Notes under the pieces: generated by a model
Database searches by the model: none
Seen by the model: the letters and a program-made list of their open reading frames with translations, nothing else
Told to the model about the DNA's origin: nothing
Translations under genes and position numbers: made by a program
Shown: positions 39,882 through 50,754 of the stretch, piece by piece
Position numbering within the stretch: the first letter of the stretch is position 1
How the letters are laid out: the number at the start of each line of letters is the position of its first letter
Assembly (NCBI RefSeq): GCF_002865645.1
Contig: NW_020194521.1
Span: 470,214 to 534,213 of the forward strand
Direction of reading: 5' to 3'
DNA: 64,000 nucleotides
Origin: Hyaloscypha bicolor E
Lineage: Eukaryota > Ascomycota > Leotiomycetes > Helotiales > Hyaloscyphaceae

Positions 39882-41681
39882 CTACTTCTCCTCATGAAAT
39901 ATATCAAAACAGCTATTATAATTACATAAATGAACGTCGCACTGCTTACACCCAAAGGAGGACGAGTGCTTACTGCTTTCCCGGCCTCTATTAGATGCAA
40001 TTTCGCTCAATGCGACCCTTTTTCTTGGCCGATCCCCATATCTCAAGTCTTTACAGGCTACGCAGTACCCCCTTTTAGCCATCTTTACTAGCTCGTGCGA
40101 TTCCACAGGTACCTGTTTAGCTCCCTGGCTAATCTGTGATATTCTTCTCTTTGGACAGATCTCACTGTCTCTCCCTTTAGCTAATAAAGCACTGACTAGC
40201 TGTCTCCTGAAATCCTGCTGGCTTCTGAAGCTTATTTCCCTAGGTTCAGGGACATCGCTACATAAAGCTAGTAAATAGCAATTGATCAGAACCGTACGAA
40301 GTAGCCAGTGCTCTAGTGCTTGGTGCCCTCCCCGCTCCACGTGCCGTAAACCAGCGTTCTGGGCAGTCAGGTGATCAAACTCGTCAACTGCTCCCATATG
40401 ATAGTTATATCCATCCGCAATTACAGGAATCGAGAGTATCTTTGTAGCCTGATTACCAAAGGGTATTCGTGCAGTCTTCGCTTTAGAAGAAGTCTCCTTA
40501 GGCCTCTTCCTTAGCCGTAAAACACGCTCGTCACCTGACATAAAGGAAGACATCATTAAAACAAAGGCTTGATCTTTCCACCCAACGTGACACACTTCTC
40601 CATTAGGCGTATACCTGGAATACGTTTCACCCCAGGGTATTACGTCCTTTTTGTCAGATTTCTGGAGGTCAAGAAGCTCCTTAATAACCCCACCAGTTGT
40701 CCTGCAAGTCCCAGTAATCGCAACTCCCTGGGAGCGAGCATATTGGACAAAGCGAGTAGAAACAAAGAGATTATCAAGGTAAACGTGATATCCAGAGCCC
40801 TTAGGAAGCTTGGGCAACCTTTTAATCAAGTGCAGAACTACTGCTTGTGTCTTATTTCCCCCATTTCCAGCCTTAATTGTCCCACCAAGCTCTCGTGGAG
40901 TACGTACTCCCACAGGCCCATTTTTTTGACCAGGAATATGCCAGTTCCATACGAGTAAGAACCCCCTTTGGGCTGCCCCCCAGACCTTATATCCTGTAGG
41001 TATGGGCTTGTTTGGAACAGTGGTTGTTTCTTTGGATCGACCTTCAAATCGTACGATTATCTCATCGATTGCCAAGTCCCGTCCAGGCTTCCAAATACCC
41101 AAATTAACCTCTTGAATGTGTATACTAAAAGCTTCAACCTGCTCGGCAATTTATTAGCTAGTTTCAGGTAAAATGAACCGAGTAATAGGGGCTACCTTCT
41201 CATATGGGCCTTGTTCCTGATTTCCATGGAATCGCATACGCATATGGAGCTCCTGAAACCGATTCCTACTCAAATACTTCGTAATTGGATGCTCAGGTGT
41301 CATATCCTTCGTTGTCCAATAGTCTGCGATCTCATTGTCCACATGCAAGCTCATATATATTCGAATCGCAAGGTAGATATATATCTCTCCACGGCATGTT
41401 GGGTACCAATCGTTTGCTCGTGCGTAAGGGCCAGATTCGTCTGAAGGTTTTCGCATATAGTTATTTGTCTTCTCAACTATCAGATCGATAATTTTGGGGG
41501 TATAGTACATAGTAAACAAAGTAATAGGATCATCTGGAGAGACGTCTTCAGGTAAGGTGATTTCCCAGCCGAATTGGGGCAATTGCATAGGCTTGAAAGC
41601 ACTTCCCTGCTTGCGCAATGGATCTTCATTAGGCCGAAGGGTTCCTTTATCAGTGGAATCAAATACGGTAGCGTCTGGCAT
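39882..41681 (-). CDS. piggyBac-family (DDE_Tnp_1_7) transposase, probably intact
   Basis: Cut-and-paste transposase of the piggyBac superfamily, which normally targets TTAA. Two minus-strand frames (41,681-41,154 and 41,153-39,882) share one phase and are separated by tandem TAA TAA at 41,151-41,156. Both stops lie inside a good 57-nt phase-0 intron at 41,139-41,195: donor GTAGCC, branch GCTAAT, acceptor GCAG. Removing it gives 'YEK|VEAFSIHIQE', as expected for the family, and a 580-residue protein (exons 41,681-41,196 and 41,138-39,882). The catalytic triad is visible: D187 in LAIDEIIVRF, D284 in HVYLDNLF and D414 in MGAVDEFDHL. A C-terminal Cys-rich finger follows (CVAC...CKQCDVHLC...CFDIFH). 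If the intron is not spliced, the gene encodes only the first 175 residues. Confidence 0.92.
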
Positions 41682-41782
41682 CCTGATTGTGGTGCAATTG
41701 ATGATTTAATTGAGTATTCAGTGGTTTATTTACATGTAAACAGGAACCAGAGTTTCGGTGTTCCTCCGGAATAATGGTTTTT

Positions 41783-41827
41783 CCGACGCACGGGCCATGT
41801 AAAGCTGGCGGCAGCGTAGCGGATAAG
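41783..41827. repeat. Right inverted repeat of the piggyBac-type element
   Basis: Inverted partner of 39,776-39,820, about 100 bp upstream of the transposase start codon. Confidence 0.8.
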
Positions 41828-42585
41828 TGGAGACGATCCTTCCGCCTTGGTCTCGGGCGTACTGATGCGCCCTGTGGAGGAATCAGTACAGTACAGTACA
41901 TAGAAGAAAGCTTGACGAGAAGGGGCACGCGTACGCTTCGTAGTCCTTCTTATTCAGTTCTTTCTTGAGGGAGACCTGGCTTCCTTTTAGTACTGGTTAA
42001 TCGAGTGGCCACGCGGGAATCATTACTATGTACTCAGGCATTTTTGATCTGATTGATATTTACGGAAACGTTCATATTGTTTTATATGAAATTCGGGGTT
42101 GAATCTTTATGTCTTTATGAGCAGGCTCTTTCGGTAGGGGAGGGGGGGACTTTCCTTTTTATATGTTTCTCTAGATTTGACAACGCGTTTGTGGGACAAG
42201 GACTGGGCTTGAGGACTTGTGATAGCCTGAAGTACGTCATAATTGTAGCTCACTGACGCGCGCTGATAGCAACAGCAGATTCTGTGCCAGGGGCAACGCT
42301 GCTCAAGGGGGAAAGACGAGATCCGGTCCTTTTTCTTTTACTTGCAGGACATTCTTCACTGGCGTTCTCAGATGCTGCACCTCATTTTTGAAGATCCGAG
42401 TTCTCATGTTGCTCAGTTGGCATCGGAGTGAGGTAAACTTAGATAAGCCGATAAGACGATCGCGCTAGTTGTAGCCGCCAAAATGGGATTAGATTCATTC
42501 CCCACAGAAAAAGTTCCCGCAGAAAATATTTGGAGAAGATATTCCATGCTCAGGATGAAGGAATAATTACAGCCACAGTCGAGGC
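41828..42585. other. BMS1 upstream region
   Basis: No coding gene seen. It holds the BMS1 promoter. A short CAGTA repeat lies at 41,886-41,900 and a G-run at 42,140-42,149. Confidence 0.5.
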
Positions 42586-45500
42586 ATGATGGAGGATCAA
42601 TCAAATAGGCCGCATCGGCCCTCGAAGGAGAAGAAGAAGAAGAAGCATACTGGAGGTAAGCCAATCCACTACCCGTTCCTTTGCGCTCGCTGACTTTTGC
42701 AGACCGCAATCCAAAGGCCTTCAGCTTCGCAAACCCAGGACGATTAGCAAAGTCTGCAGCTCGGTCACATGATGTGAGTATGGAAGTTTCTCTCTTTAGA
42801 TCCTGCTGATCTCTGTAGATCAAAGAAAAACGGCTGCATGTCCCCCAAGTCGATCGAATACCTGAAGAACCCCCTCCACGACTCGTCACAATCGTTGGAC
42901 CTCCCGGTGTTGGAAAGACAACCCTCCTCAAATCCCTCGTCAAGCGATACGCCAAAGAGACCCTCTCAGATCCCCAAGGACCCATCACTGTGGTGACTTC
43001 GAAGCGGCAACGGTTAACATTCGTAGAATGCCCCAACGAACTCGAAGCAATGGTGGACATGTCGAAGGTGGCAGACATTGTGCTCCTGATGATTGACGGA
43101 AACTTTGGCTTCGAAATGGAAACAATGGAGTTCTTGAATATTTTGGCAGCGAGTGGGATGCCCGGAAACGTCTTCGGAATCCTCACACATCTGGACCTCT
43201 TCAAAAAACCACAAACATTGAAAGATGCGAAGAAGAGGCTGAAGAACAGGTTCTGGAGCGAGTTGTACCAGGGAGCACATTTATTCTACCTATCCGGAGT
43301 CATCAACGGGCGATATCCGGACCGCGAAATCCACAACCTTTCTAGATTTATTTCCGTCATGAAGAACCCCCGACCTTTGATCTGGCGAAATGCACACCCC
43401 TATACAGTTATCGATAGTTTTCGAGATATTACACATCCTACGAAGATCGAGAACGACTCGAAATGCGATCGAACTGTTGTATTATCAGGATATCTGCGGG
43501 GAACAAATTTTGCTGCACAAGGTCAACGAGTACACATTCCAGGACTGGGAGACTTTTCGATTTCTGCCATGGAAGAATTACCAGATCCATGCCCAACGCC
43601 ATACATGGACCAAGCAATTGCAAAGGCTACGGGAAAAACTGGGAGGAGGCGTTTGGACGAGAAAGAGAAGAAACTTCATGCACCCATGTCGGATAAAAGT
43701 GGGTTGAAGATTGATGGAGACACGATTTGGATTACCCGGGAAAAGGGATTCAACTTCGACAAGGACGCAGATGGTGAAGAGCGGGGCGAGGGAGAGGAGT
43801 TGATTGTGAATCTTCAGAACGAAAGAAGGCTTCTTGGAGAGACGAATGAGGGTGTACGATTATTCAGCGATGGAACCGCAATCACTAAGGTTGCAGAGGA
43901 GGAAAGCACTGGTCGGAAACACCAACGTTCTGCGAGATTTCTCGAACGAGAAGATGATTCGGAAGAGGAGGTGGGTGTGGATGATGAGGGCTTCGTTAGT
44001 GGTGACGAGCTCGACCCAGAGGACGATGTTGAGATTACAGAAGAGAAGTTGGGGAAAGCTTTCCGGAAAGCGGATGATAAAGTCGATGGCGATATTGCAT
44101 TTGCAGATAGCGATTCGGATCTTGGGTCTATCTCTGGTGACGAAATGGATGAAGACGAATCCCCGGACGAGGAAGGCGGTGCCGCTCGATGGAAAGAAAA
44201 TATGCTGGAAACAGCACAGAAGTTGCATGGAAAGAAGAGATCATTTCGAACCTCTGATCTGGCGAAGCTTATGTACGATGAGTCTCTCACTGCCGCCGAG
44301 GTCTTGAAAAGATGGCGTGGGGACGTCGGGGAAGATGAGGAAGAGGACGAGGTTGAAGAGTCCGATGACGAGACGTTCTTCAAGAAGTCCGGGCGTGAAC
44401 AGGGCGACGAGAAAGTCGAAGATCGTGCCATCCCTATTCTGGACTACGATGCCCTGGAAGAAAAATGGACTGTCGAGGACAATGTTGAAGCTTTGCGTCA
44501 ACGATTCGCCACGGCTGATCTCCTGCGAGAGAAGAACACAGATCCAAGTGGCAGTGACGGCAGTGAGAATGAGGATTCAAACGATGAAGGTGATGGAGAA
44601 TTTCAGGACCTCGAGGCTGAGGAAGACCACAAAGAGGACGACATCGAAGCCGAGCGAGAGAAGAACGCGCGGCGGAAAGAAGAGCTCAAGCTGCGATTCG
44701 AAGAAGAAGACCGAGAAGGTTTCAACAACGACAAAGCCAAAGCACGCCGTGGAGGGGCAGAAGATGAGGAGTTTGGGGAAGACGACTGGTACGATGCGCA
44801 GAAGGCACAAATCCAGACGCAGCTCAATATCAATAAGGCAGAATTCGAACTCCTGGATGATAGTCAACGTGTTAATGTTGAAGGCTTCAGAGCTGGTATG
44901 TACGCGAAGATTGTGATTGAGGGTGTGGCCTCCGAGTTTGTCACGAAATTCAACCCACGTATGCCGATCATTATTGGAGGATTGTCAGCTACGGAAGATC
45001 GATTTGGTTTCGTACAAGTCAGGATCAAGCGACACCGATGGCACAAAAAGATTCTCAAGACCAACGATCCTCTCATCTTTTCACTTGGCTGGCGGAGATT
45101 CCAAACCTTGCCCGTTTACAGCATATCGGACTCTCGGGTTCGCAATCGAATGCTCAAGTACACGCCCGAGCATATGCATTGTTTTGCGACATTCTTCGGG
45201 CCCCTCATTGCACCCAACACTGGCTTCTCATGCTACCAATCCTTCTCCTCCAAGAACCCCGGCTTCCGAATTGCTGCTACTGGAACAGTATTGAACGTCG
45301 ACGAAGCCACCGAGATCGTCAAGAAGCTCAAGCTTACCGGAACGCCCTACAAAATCTTCAAAAATACAGCCTTCATCAAAGACATGTTCACCACTGCGGT
45401 AGAAATCGCCAAGTTTGAAGGCGCCTCTATCAAAACTGTCTCCGGCGTCCGTGGCCAGATCAAGAAAGCGCTCAGCAAACCAGAAGGCCATTTCCGCGCC

Positions 45501-46067
45501 ACATTCGAAGACAAGATCCTAATGAGCGACATTGTCTTCCTTCGAGCATGGTACCCCGTCCGCCCCCATCGCTTCTACAACCCAGTCACGAACCTCGTTG
45601 GTTGGGAAGGGATGCGATTGACTGGCGAAGTCCGCCGCGACGAAGGGCTTCCAACTCCGCAGCAGAAAAACAGCCAATACAAGCCCGTCGAGCGAGTAAC
45701 GAGAGTTTTCAATCCTCTTCGTGTTCCTCGTGCTTTAGCGGCTGAGCTTCCTTACAAGAGTCAAATCGTGCAGACGAAACCGCAGTCCAAGCAGACGTAC
45801 ATGCAGAAACGAGCCGTGGTTGTCGGAGGGGAGGAGAAAAAGGCAAGAGATCTGATGCAGAAGATCATGACTCTGAGGAACGAGAAGGTTGCGAAGCGTA
45901 GAGTGGCGAAGGAAGAGAAACGAAAGGAATATAGGAAGAAAGTTGAGGAGAATGCAGAGAAGAGGGAAGAGCGGGAGAAGAAGGAGAAGCAGGATTACTG
46001 GAGGAAGGAGGGGAAGAAGAGGAGGGCAGATACAGATGGCGGTGGGGGTGGGAAAAGAAAAAGGTAG
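42586..46067 (+). CDS. BMS1: Ribosome biogenesis GTPase Bms1
   Basis: Nucleolar GTP-binding factor of the 90S pre-ribosome (SSU processome), needed for early 18S rRNA processing; it delivers Rcl1. Exons 42,586-42,655, 42,703-42,773 and 42,819-46,067 are joined by introns of 47 and 45 nt (GTAAGC and GTGAGT donors, CTGAC and CTGAT branch sites), giving 1,129 residues, close to the yeast protein (about 1,180). The N-terminus has the basic PSKEKKKKKHTG tail and FANPGRL motif. P-loop GPPGVGKTT is at residues 74-82, and the G domain continues through VECPNEL, LLMIDGNFGFEMET and THLDLF. The AARP2CN-type domain follows near 250-330, acidic low-complexity tracts span about 350-640, then the conserved C-terminal RIBIOP_C/DUF663 domain (about 720-1,030) and a Lys/Arg tail ending GGGGKRKR. 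ATG 42,586 is followed at once by a second ATG (42,589), so the first Met is uncertain by one residue. Confidence 0.96.
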
Positions 46068-46507
46068 ATCATTTTTGGCGGCGTTTTGGTGTTGGACATG
46101 TACGGAGCAAGTGTCGCATCTTGAGCTAAATGGAGCAATTAACGTTGAATTGATACACTAGGTTGCAACTGAATCATGGTCTGGTTGTTCACCCTGACAT
46201 CTAATTTTCGAGTGGCACTTGGGTTCGCCTGGGGAAAGATACAATAAGACATTGTTTTCCGAATTTTGTTTGTTATAATAGAAGACTAACCTATCGGAAA
46301 CATCAAGGGCCCGCAGCCCAGAAGAAAACTTGTGTACGCAAAGGGGGTATAAAACATGGCCTCCTGCCCATCGCGAAAGTGATATTTTCCCATTATCCGT
46401 CCTGAACAAGCAACCAAGAAAAGAGATGTGACTAGCCACGGGATATCAACCAATCTGAATTTGGCAAACCTTATCCACTAAACGTTCCAGAGTACCACCC
46501 ACTCCCT
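46068..46507. other. Tail-to-tail intergenic region
   Basis: 440 bp between the convergent BMS1 and MARVEL gene ends; presumably both 3' UTRs. No gene or clear terminator motif seen. Confidence 0.5.
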
Positions 46508-47131
46508 CTAAACATGGGACGTGTGAGTATGAGTATTGTGGGTGTGAACCTCCATAGCAGGGTCATGTTTTCCGCTGCGCTCGTTGCGTGTACGCCAGCA
46601 GTGCAGAGCTGCCATCAACGTAGTCGCACAGAACAAGAGCCTGCAAACAGAGATTAGTATCTTACTTGACTCAGACTTGTTTGAAAACTTACCATTCAAA
46701 GGCAGCAAACACATCACCAGCAATGGCCGCTCTGCAAGGTCCCCATTCTTCTTGACCACGTCGCCCATTGCATCCAACGTCCGTCAGCAACACTGCAAGT
46801 GCAATGAAACCGGCAAACCAAAACAGCATGGTGAGGACCTCAGCCACCAGAATTCCGAACTTGTGCGCAGCGGTCGGGTATCTTGCAGGCGCGATGATCA
46901 GGTATATGAGTGCGAGGAGCGTCCAGACCGCGGTAAAGATTAGAAAGTTGATCTGGGAAGGTGACCACCACCAAGCCCAGTTATTGGCAGCTGCGAAGTC
47001 TCTGTTAGAAGTTTGACTGCGACCGAGGAAGGGAGAAAGCTACCATATGCAAGGACACCCAGAACGATCATCGCGAAGAGTCCCTGAATAGCCCGAATGG
47101 GGAGCATAAAGGCAGCGAGAGCGAGACCCAT
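46508..47131 (-). CDS. MARVEL-domain integral membrane protein
   Basis: 172-residue four-helix membrane protein of the fungal MARVEL family. Members act in membrane apposition and eisosome or vesicle traffic (family knowledge); the exact role here is unknown. Exons 47,131-47,044, 46,990-46,693 and 46,640-46,508; introns of 53 and 52 nt have GTAGCT/GTAAGT donors and GCAG acceptors and restore one frame. Helix 1 is 'AIQGLFAMIVLGVLAYG'; helix 2 follows 'QINFLIFTAVWTLLALIYLI'; helix 3 contains 'LTMLFWFAGFIALAVLL'; helix 4 is 'FEWLLFCATTLMAAL', preceded by the loop Cys pair ('GCN...GPC') common in this family. The cytosolic tail ends in a His/Thr-rich stretch (HTHNTHTHTSHV). No damage seen. Confidence 0.88.
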
Positions 47132-47795
47132 GATGGCGAGTTTTGATCCGACAAGAAGGCAGGAGTGCGTACTTGAGTATTGCTTGGATTTGATATTCGA
47201 GATTCTCTCGGATGTCGTTCGGAGGAAGTGCAGAAGTTGACGTGGAGCTGTGTGTCGACTTGCACTCGTAACCTACCGAAGCGGAGCTTTAATATTTTCT
47301 TCGTGGTAGTGTCATGATGTCTCCAAGTGGCGGTGATTCACCTACGGGACCGTTTTCAGGTTTTTGAATCCTTGAACATCGCATGTTGGCGTATGACGTA
47401 GATGCGCAAACCAGGTGATGGGATTCGCGACTCGCATCCAGGACACATGATTGCGATCAAGAAAATTAACTTGGCCATAATCCTGCTGTAGCGCAATGCG
47501 GGGTCGTGAATGGCACACGTCGGATACTGCCGCCCCATGCTCGGCATTGGAGCCAGCTTGACCTGGGCTTGACACATCGAAAACCGAGAACACCCGGCCA
47601 AGACAGATATAAGATATGAGGTGACATTTTATTCTAGCCCTAACTCCCTGTGTGATTTGAAGATGTACCAAGCAAAGCAGGGCAGAGCAGAGCAGAGCAG
47701 AGCAAAGCAAAGCAAAGCAAAGCAGAGCAAAGCAAAGCAAAGCAAAGCAAACCCGGGATATCTCGTACAGCATCTCAGGCGCCCCGGCCACTCTA
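47132..47795. other. Intergenic between MARVEL and SAP-repeat genes
   Basis: Contains the MARVEL promoter side and the SAP gene 3' flank. The open frame at 47,342-47,791 (-) is an artefact of the pentanucleotide repeat and lacks domain support. Confidence 0.5.
47671..47752. repeat. (AGCAA/AGCAG)n pentanucleotide microsatellite
   Basis: About 16 units of AGCAA alternating with AGCAG and one AGGGC variant. A sizeable simple repeat in otherwise ordinary sequence, 44 bp from the SAP-protein stop codon. Confidence 0.95.
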
Positions 47796-49127
47796 TCAGC
47801 CTGCAGCCTCCTGCTCGTCGGCCTCCTTCAACCGTCGAATCAGATCAACCTTCTTCTCACCACTCCTATGTTTGATTCCTCTTCGGAAGCATATCATCTC
47901 CAAAGATCCCGCGTACAGATCCTCATACTCGACAGAGCCCGTGTCGAGCCACTTAAGCATTGCAGCTTTCGGACCGTGGCCTGGCATTCCCCTACGTGAA
48001 CAGATCTCGCTCAATTGCCGTTGGGTTCTGGATGCCCAATGTGAGTCACGCCAATCGTAGTCGCATATTGGTATTCTAGGTCGACTGTTCACCGCATCCC
48101 GTTCAACTTGATTGTCGATAGCCTGAAAATCGGCCTCTGGCCCTCCTCTACAAACACCGTGATCTCCAACTGCATGCCCGATTTGTGTCTCCAACTGTTT
48201 CTTCGCGGAAAGGAATTCCTCTCTCGCTTTTGAGATATCTTTGATGAGCTTTTGGCGGTCACTGGCCCGGAGTCGGTTGATATTATCTTCTCGTGTACCG
48301 GTGGTTGGTAATTTGCGATCCTTGAGGAGCGCACCAAGCTTCTTCAGCGTCCATGTCGAGGTCGAGTATGATCGATCCTCCCCAGCAATGAAGGCCTCCT
48401 GCTTAGCGACCAGTCTATCCAGGGACCATTTTTTAACATCAGCTTCCACGTAGAGCTTTGTGTCCTCCCAATTGGAAGTGTCTCGATCCACCGCATCGTT
48501 GATTTCCAGCCTCTGGATCTTGATGGCCTTCGGGCCCGTTGCAGCATTTGTAACATGGCGACTCTTCAGCAACTCGGTCAATTGCTCGGAGGAGTATATG
48601 TTGTAGTCGAATGTTGATGTTTCAAGTCGAGCAATCATGTCCTCGCGCGTACCCGATGTAGGCAAAAGCCGATCGGAGAGCAGAACATTAAGCTTGCTGT
48701 TGTCCTTGGTTTTGTAGTTGATCTCTCGCGGGCGGCTTGTGCAACCTCCGTCTGGCGGAGGAGACCCAGCCCTGTTGTCGCGGTTTTCAGGTGCACAATT
48801 CCCTGCGTCGCTATCTCCTAAATACGTAGAGCCTGGCAGGTGTAATCGGTGTCTGGTATTGTCCGTTGACTTGATTTTCGAAGGCGGCTGTCTTTCGTTT
48901 TCGCGGAGCGATGCCTTCGGTAAGGATGGAGCCTCTGTGCCAGAGGATTTATTTCGAGTTGCGTTGCACCCTGATCCAATTAAATTCCCATCTTTATCAC
49001 CTTCCAGTATGCCTCCGTCCGCTGTCTTTCTCGTTCTTCCTGTGCTGGTCTTCGAAGATTTCGGGCTGGATGCGAGACGCGACGCGTTTGGATCAACTTC
49101 CGCCAGAGGTCTCTTTGCGCGAGGCAT
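47796..49127 (-). CDS. Protein with five SAP-like motifs
   Basis: 443-residue single-exon gene starting MPRAKRPLAEVDPN. The first 140 residues are low-complexity, Ser/Pro/Lys-rich, with basic patches that could be nuclear localisation signals. Five SAP-type helix-extended-helix motifs follow, at about 145-169 (LNVLLSDRLLPTSGTREDMI), 182-208, 262-288 (LGALLKDRKLPTTGTREDNI), 369-395 (LSEICSRRGMPGHGPKAAML) and 408-434. A short coiled-coil-like stretch lies at 295-316. SAP motifs bind AT-rich scaffold DNA and occur in chromatin proteins (family knowledge). A DNA-binding chromatin role is therefore plausible but not shown. I do not recognise a named orthologue. Confidence 0.85.
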   Translation of the reverse strand: MPRAKRPLAEVDPNASRLASSPKSSKTSTGRTRKTADGGILEGDKDGNLIGSGCNATRNKSSGTEAPSLPKASLRENERQPPSKIKSTDNTRHRLHLPGSTYLGDSDAGNCAPENRDNRAGSPPPDGGCTSRPREINYKTKDNSKLNVLLSDRLLPTSGTREDMIARLETSTFDYNIYSSEQLTELLKSRHVTNAATGPKAIKIQRLEINDAVDRDTSNWEDTKLYVEADVKKWSLDRLVAKQEAFIAGEDRSYSTSTWTLKKLGALLKDRKLPTTGTREDNINRLRASDRQKLIKDISKAREEFLSAKKQLETQIGHAVGDHGVCRGGPEADFQAIDNQVERDAVNSRPRIPICDYDWRDSHWASRTQRQLSEICSRRGMPGHGPKAAMLKWLDTGSVEYEDLYAGSLEMICFRRGIKHRSGEKKVDLIRRLKEADEQEAAG

Positions 49128-49962
49128 TGCCGCGAAATCTGGAAAGTACTCGTGGGTGGTGGGACGAAGAATCGCAGTGGTTGGAGACAGAAGTGTTGTC
49201 TTGATATCTTTTCGCGATCGATGTTGTTGGGCTGCGAGGTTGAAAATGAGTTCTAATCGTTCGGCGGTTCTTACCTACAACTCACTTAGCACGCCTTGTA
49301 GGTGAAGGATAGCGATACGCAAAATTTTTCCCCACATTCACGCATCACTCACCAAAATGCCACTCAAACCACATGAGATCGAGATGCTCCGGAGACAGTT
49401 CTCCTAACGGAGGCTTCTCTTTGCAAACTTTGCAGACAGAAGAAGTTTAGCTTCAAGATGTGCTTTAATGCACGTGATTTGCTTTCGATTCTCCTTAGGT
49501 GATTTTATCTGAGCGGCTATGTTCAGCATCCTAGCGAACCGGTGGGAGTGTACGAACCAAATATTGCGTAGAAACCAAGTGGTGTGTAAACACCATACAG
49601 TGGCAGAAAGCAATTGATGTGTAGACACCAAATGTGCAAGGGTCACGAAAGAAGAGGATGTGGCTTGCTCAGCCTTGCTCTTGATGCAACTCTTGTTTCA
49701 GCCCCGCGACCCCACTCTTTCCATCAAACGCCTTTTCATTCCACGATATATATAGTCCCGTTCTTCCGCAAGGGAAACCAAATATTGACCCCTCGAGTTT
49801 GCACATTTTACACCACGACCGCTTAAGTCATATTTCAGATCGCCAGCCTCGTCAGAGTCGACGGAAGTACAACGAACCCAACACTCCAACCAGTTTCAGC
49901 TGAACTCCAGACGATAAACTCGATCTCCACACCTTGCATGCTCACCCTCCAGCAAGCCAAGA
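49128..49962. other. Divergent intergenic region
   Basis: Between the SAP gene (-) and the truncated gene (+); it should hold both promoters. A TATA-like atatatata lies at about 49,746-49,754. Repeated 'GTGTxxACACCA' segments near 49,580-49,632 are noted. No coding gene supported. Confidence 0.5.
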
Positions 49963-50142
49963 ATGGATCATGAAGGCGACGCCGTCATGGGCGACTATCC
50001 TCCCGAACCTAACATCCCTCAACTTCCAACGCAATCCCCTCTTGCAAACTATACCACGACCTTTGGCAAGTTCAAAGGGGAAAAAATCTGCGAACTCCCA
50101 CCCTATAGCACCCCGCTATGGTACTCTCTGAGAGTACCATGA
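49963..50142 (+). pseudogene. 5' fragment of a gene cut off at the island edge
   Basis: Starts ATG 49,963 (MDHEGDAVMGDYPPEPNIPQ...) and reaches 'FGKFKGEKICELPPYSTP' before running into foreign sequence and a stop at 50,140-50,142. The FGKFKG...ELP phrase resembles small fungal and bacterial proteins of the 'FGK.KGK...VP..Y..WL' type (DUF3820-like); this is a weak identification. Codon use is normal up to about 50,115, where a perfect hairpin and then RIP-type AT-rich DNA begin. I infer that the rest of the gene was lost or displaced by the repeat element. Confidence 0.6.
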
Positions 50143-50200
50143 CTTTTTATTAGGAGGGTACCAAGGAATTCGAAAGTCGTATGGTACCCTCTAAAAGTAT
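50117..50200. repeat. GGTAC-box palindromes at the border of the AT-rich block
   Basis: Perfect hairpin ATGGTACTCT-ctg-AGAGTACCAT at 50,118-50,140, followed by AGGGTACCA (about 50,154) and TGGTACCCT (about 50,181), which are inverted relative to each other. They mark the sharp shift from gene sequence to RIP-type DNA and could be the terminus of the inserted element. Confidence 0.85.
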
Positions 50201-50754
50201 TAATAAACTTAATAGAAAATTTTATATATCGAATCTTCTAATTTTAGCCGATTTTTGGACCCACTTTTTATAAGAATCGGCCTTATATAAGCTAGGTTAT
50301 TAATAAGTAAAGCTAGAAAGTAGCTAAAAACACAAATAATTTTTAACTTAGGCTATTTCTTATATAAAAGGCCCAAAATTTAAATATAAGCTCTTATAAT
50401 AGTATAAAGCTAGACTAGCGGCTAAAAAGTCTAAAAATAGATTTATAATATAGTAAAAGAAATTTTAGTTTGATTTTTCTAAGGTTTTTAAACTTAACCC
50501 TAATAGCTTAATAACTAGAACCTTTCCAAGTAAGTTTTATATTATATTTAGGTTTATTATATATAAAACTAGTTATATATAGATTTTTAGCTAATTCTAT
50601 TAATAGTAAGTCTAAGTATTTAAGTAGAAATACTTATATCTCAAGCTAAGACTAAGAGCTTAATTTATATATTAGAAGTTTTAGGTAAGCTATAATAGAA
50701 GTACTACTTCTATATATTATAGGATAAGGGCTATTAAAAGAGCTACTTTATATG

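Larger units (their letters stand above)
39776..41827 (-). mobile_element. piggyBac-type DNA transposon, about 2.05 kb, apparently unmutated
   Basis: Transposase gene between 45-bp inverted repeats, in normal-GC sequence between the kinase gene and BMS1. Unlike every other mobile element here, it shows no RIP signature. That suggests a recent or single-copy arrival, or that it lies in a region RIP did not reach. Confidence 0.8.

Noticed and set aside
42413..43204. 263-codon minus-strand frame opposite BMS1
   Set aside because: Shadow of the BMS1 exons and introns; the plus strand has clear GTPase motifs and splice sites.
43814..44431. 205-codon Ser-rich minus-strand frame
   Set aside because: Complement of the BMS1 acidic Glu/Asp tracts, which read as Ser/Leu runs on the other strand.
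47342..47791. 149-codon minus-strand frame with Phe-Ala-Leu-Leu-Cys repeats
   Set aside because: It is the translation of the AGCAA/AGCAG microsatellite; no domain, no start context, and the unit length of 5 means all frames show such repeats.
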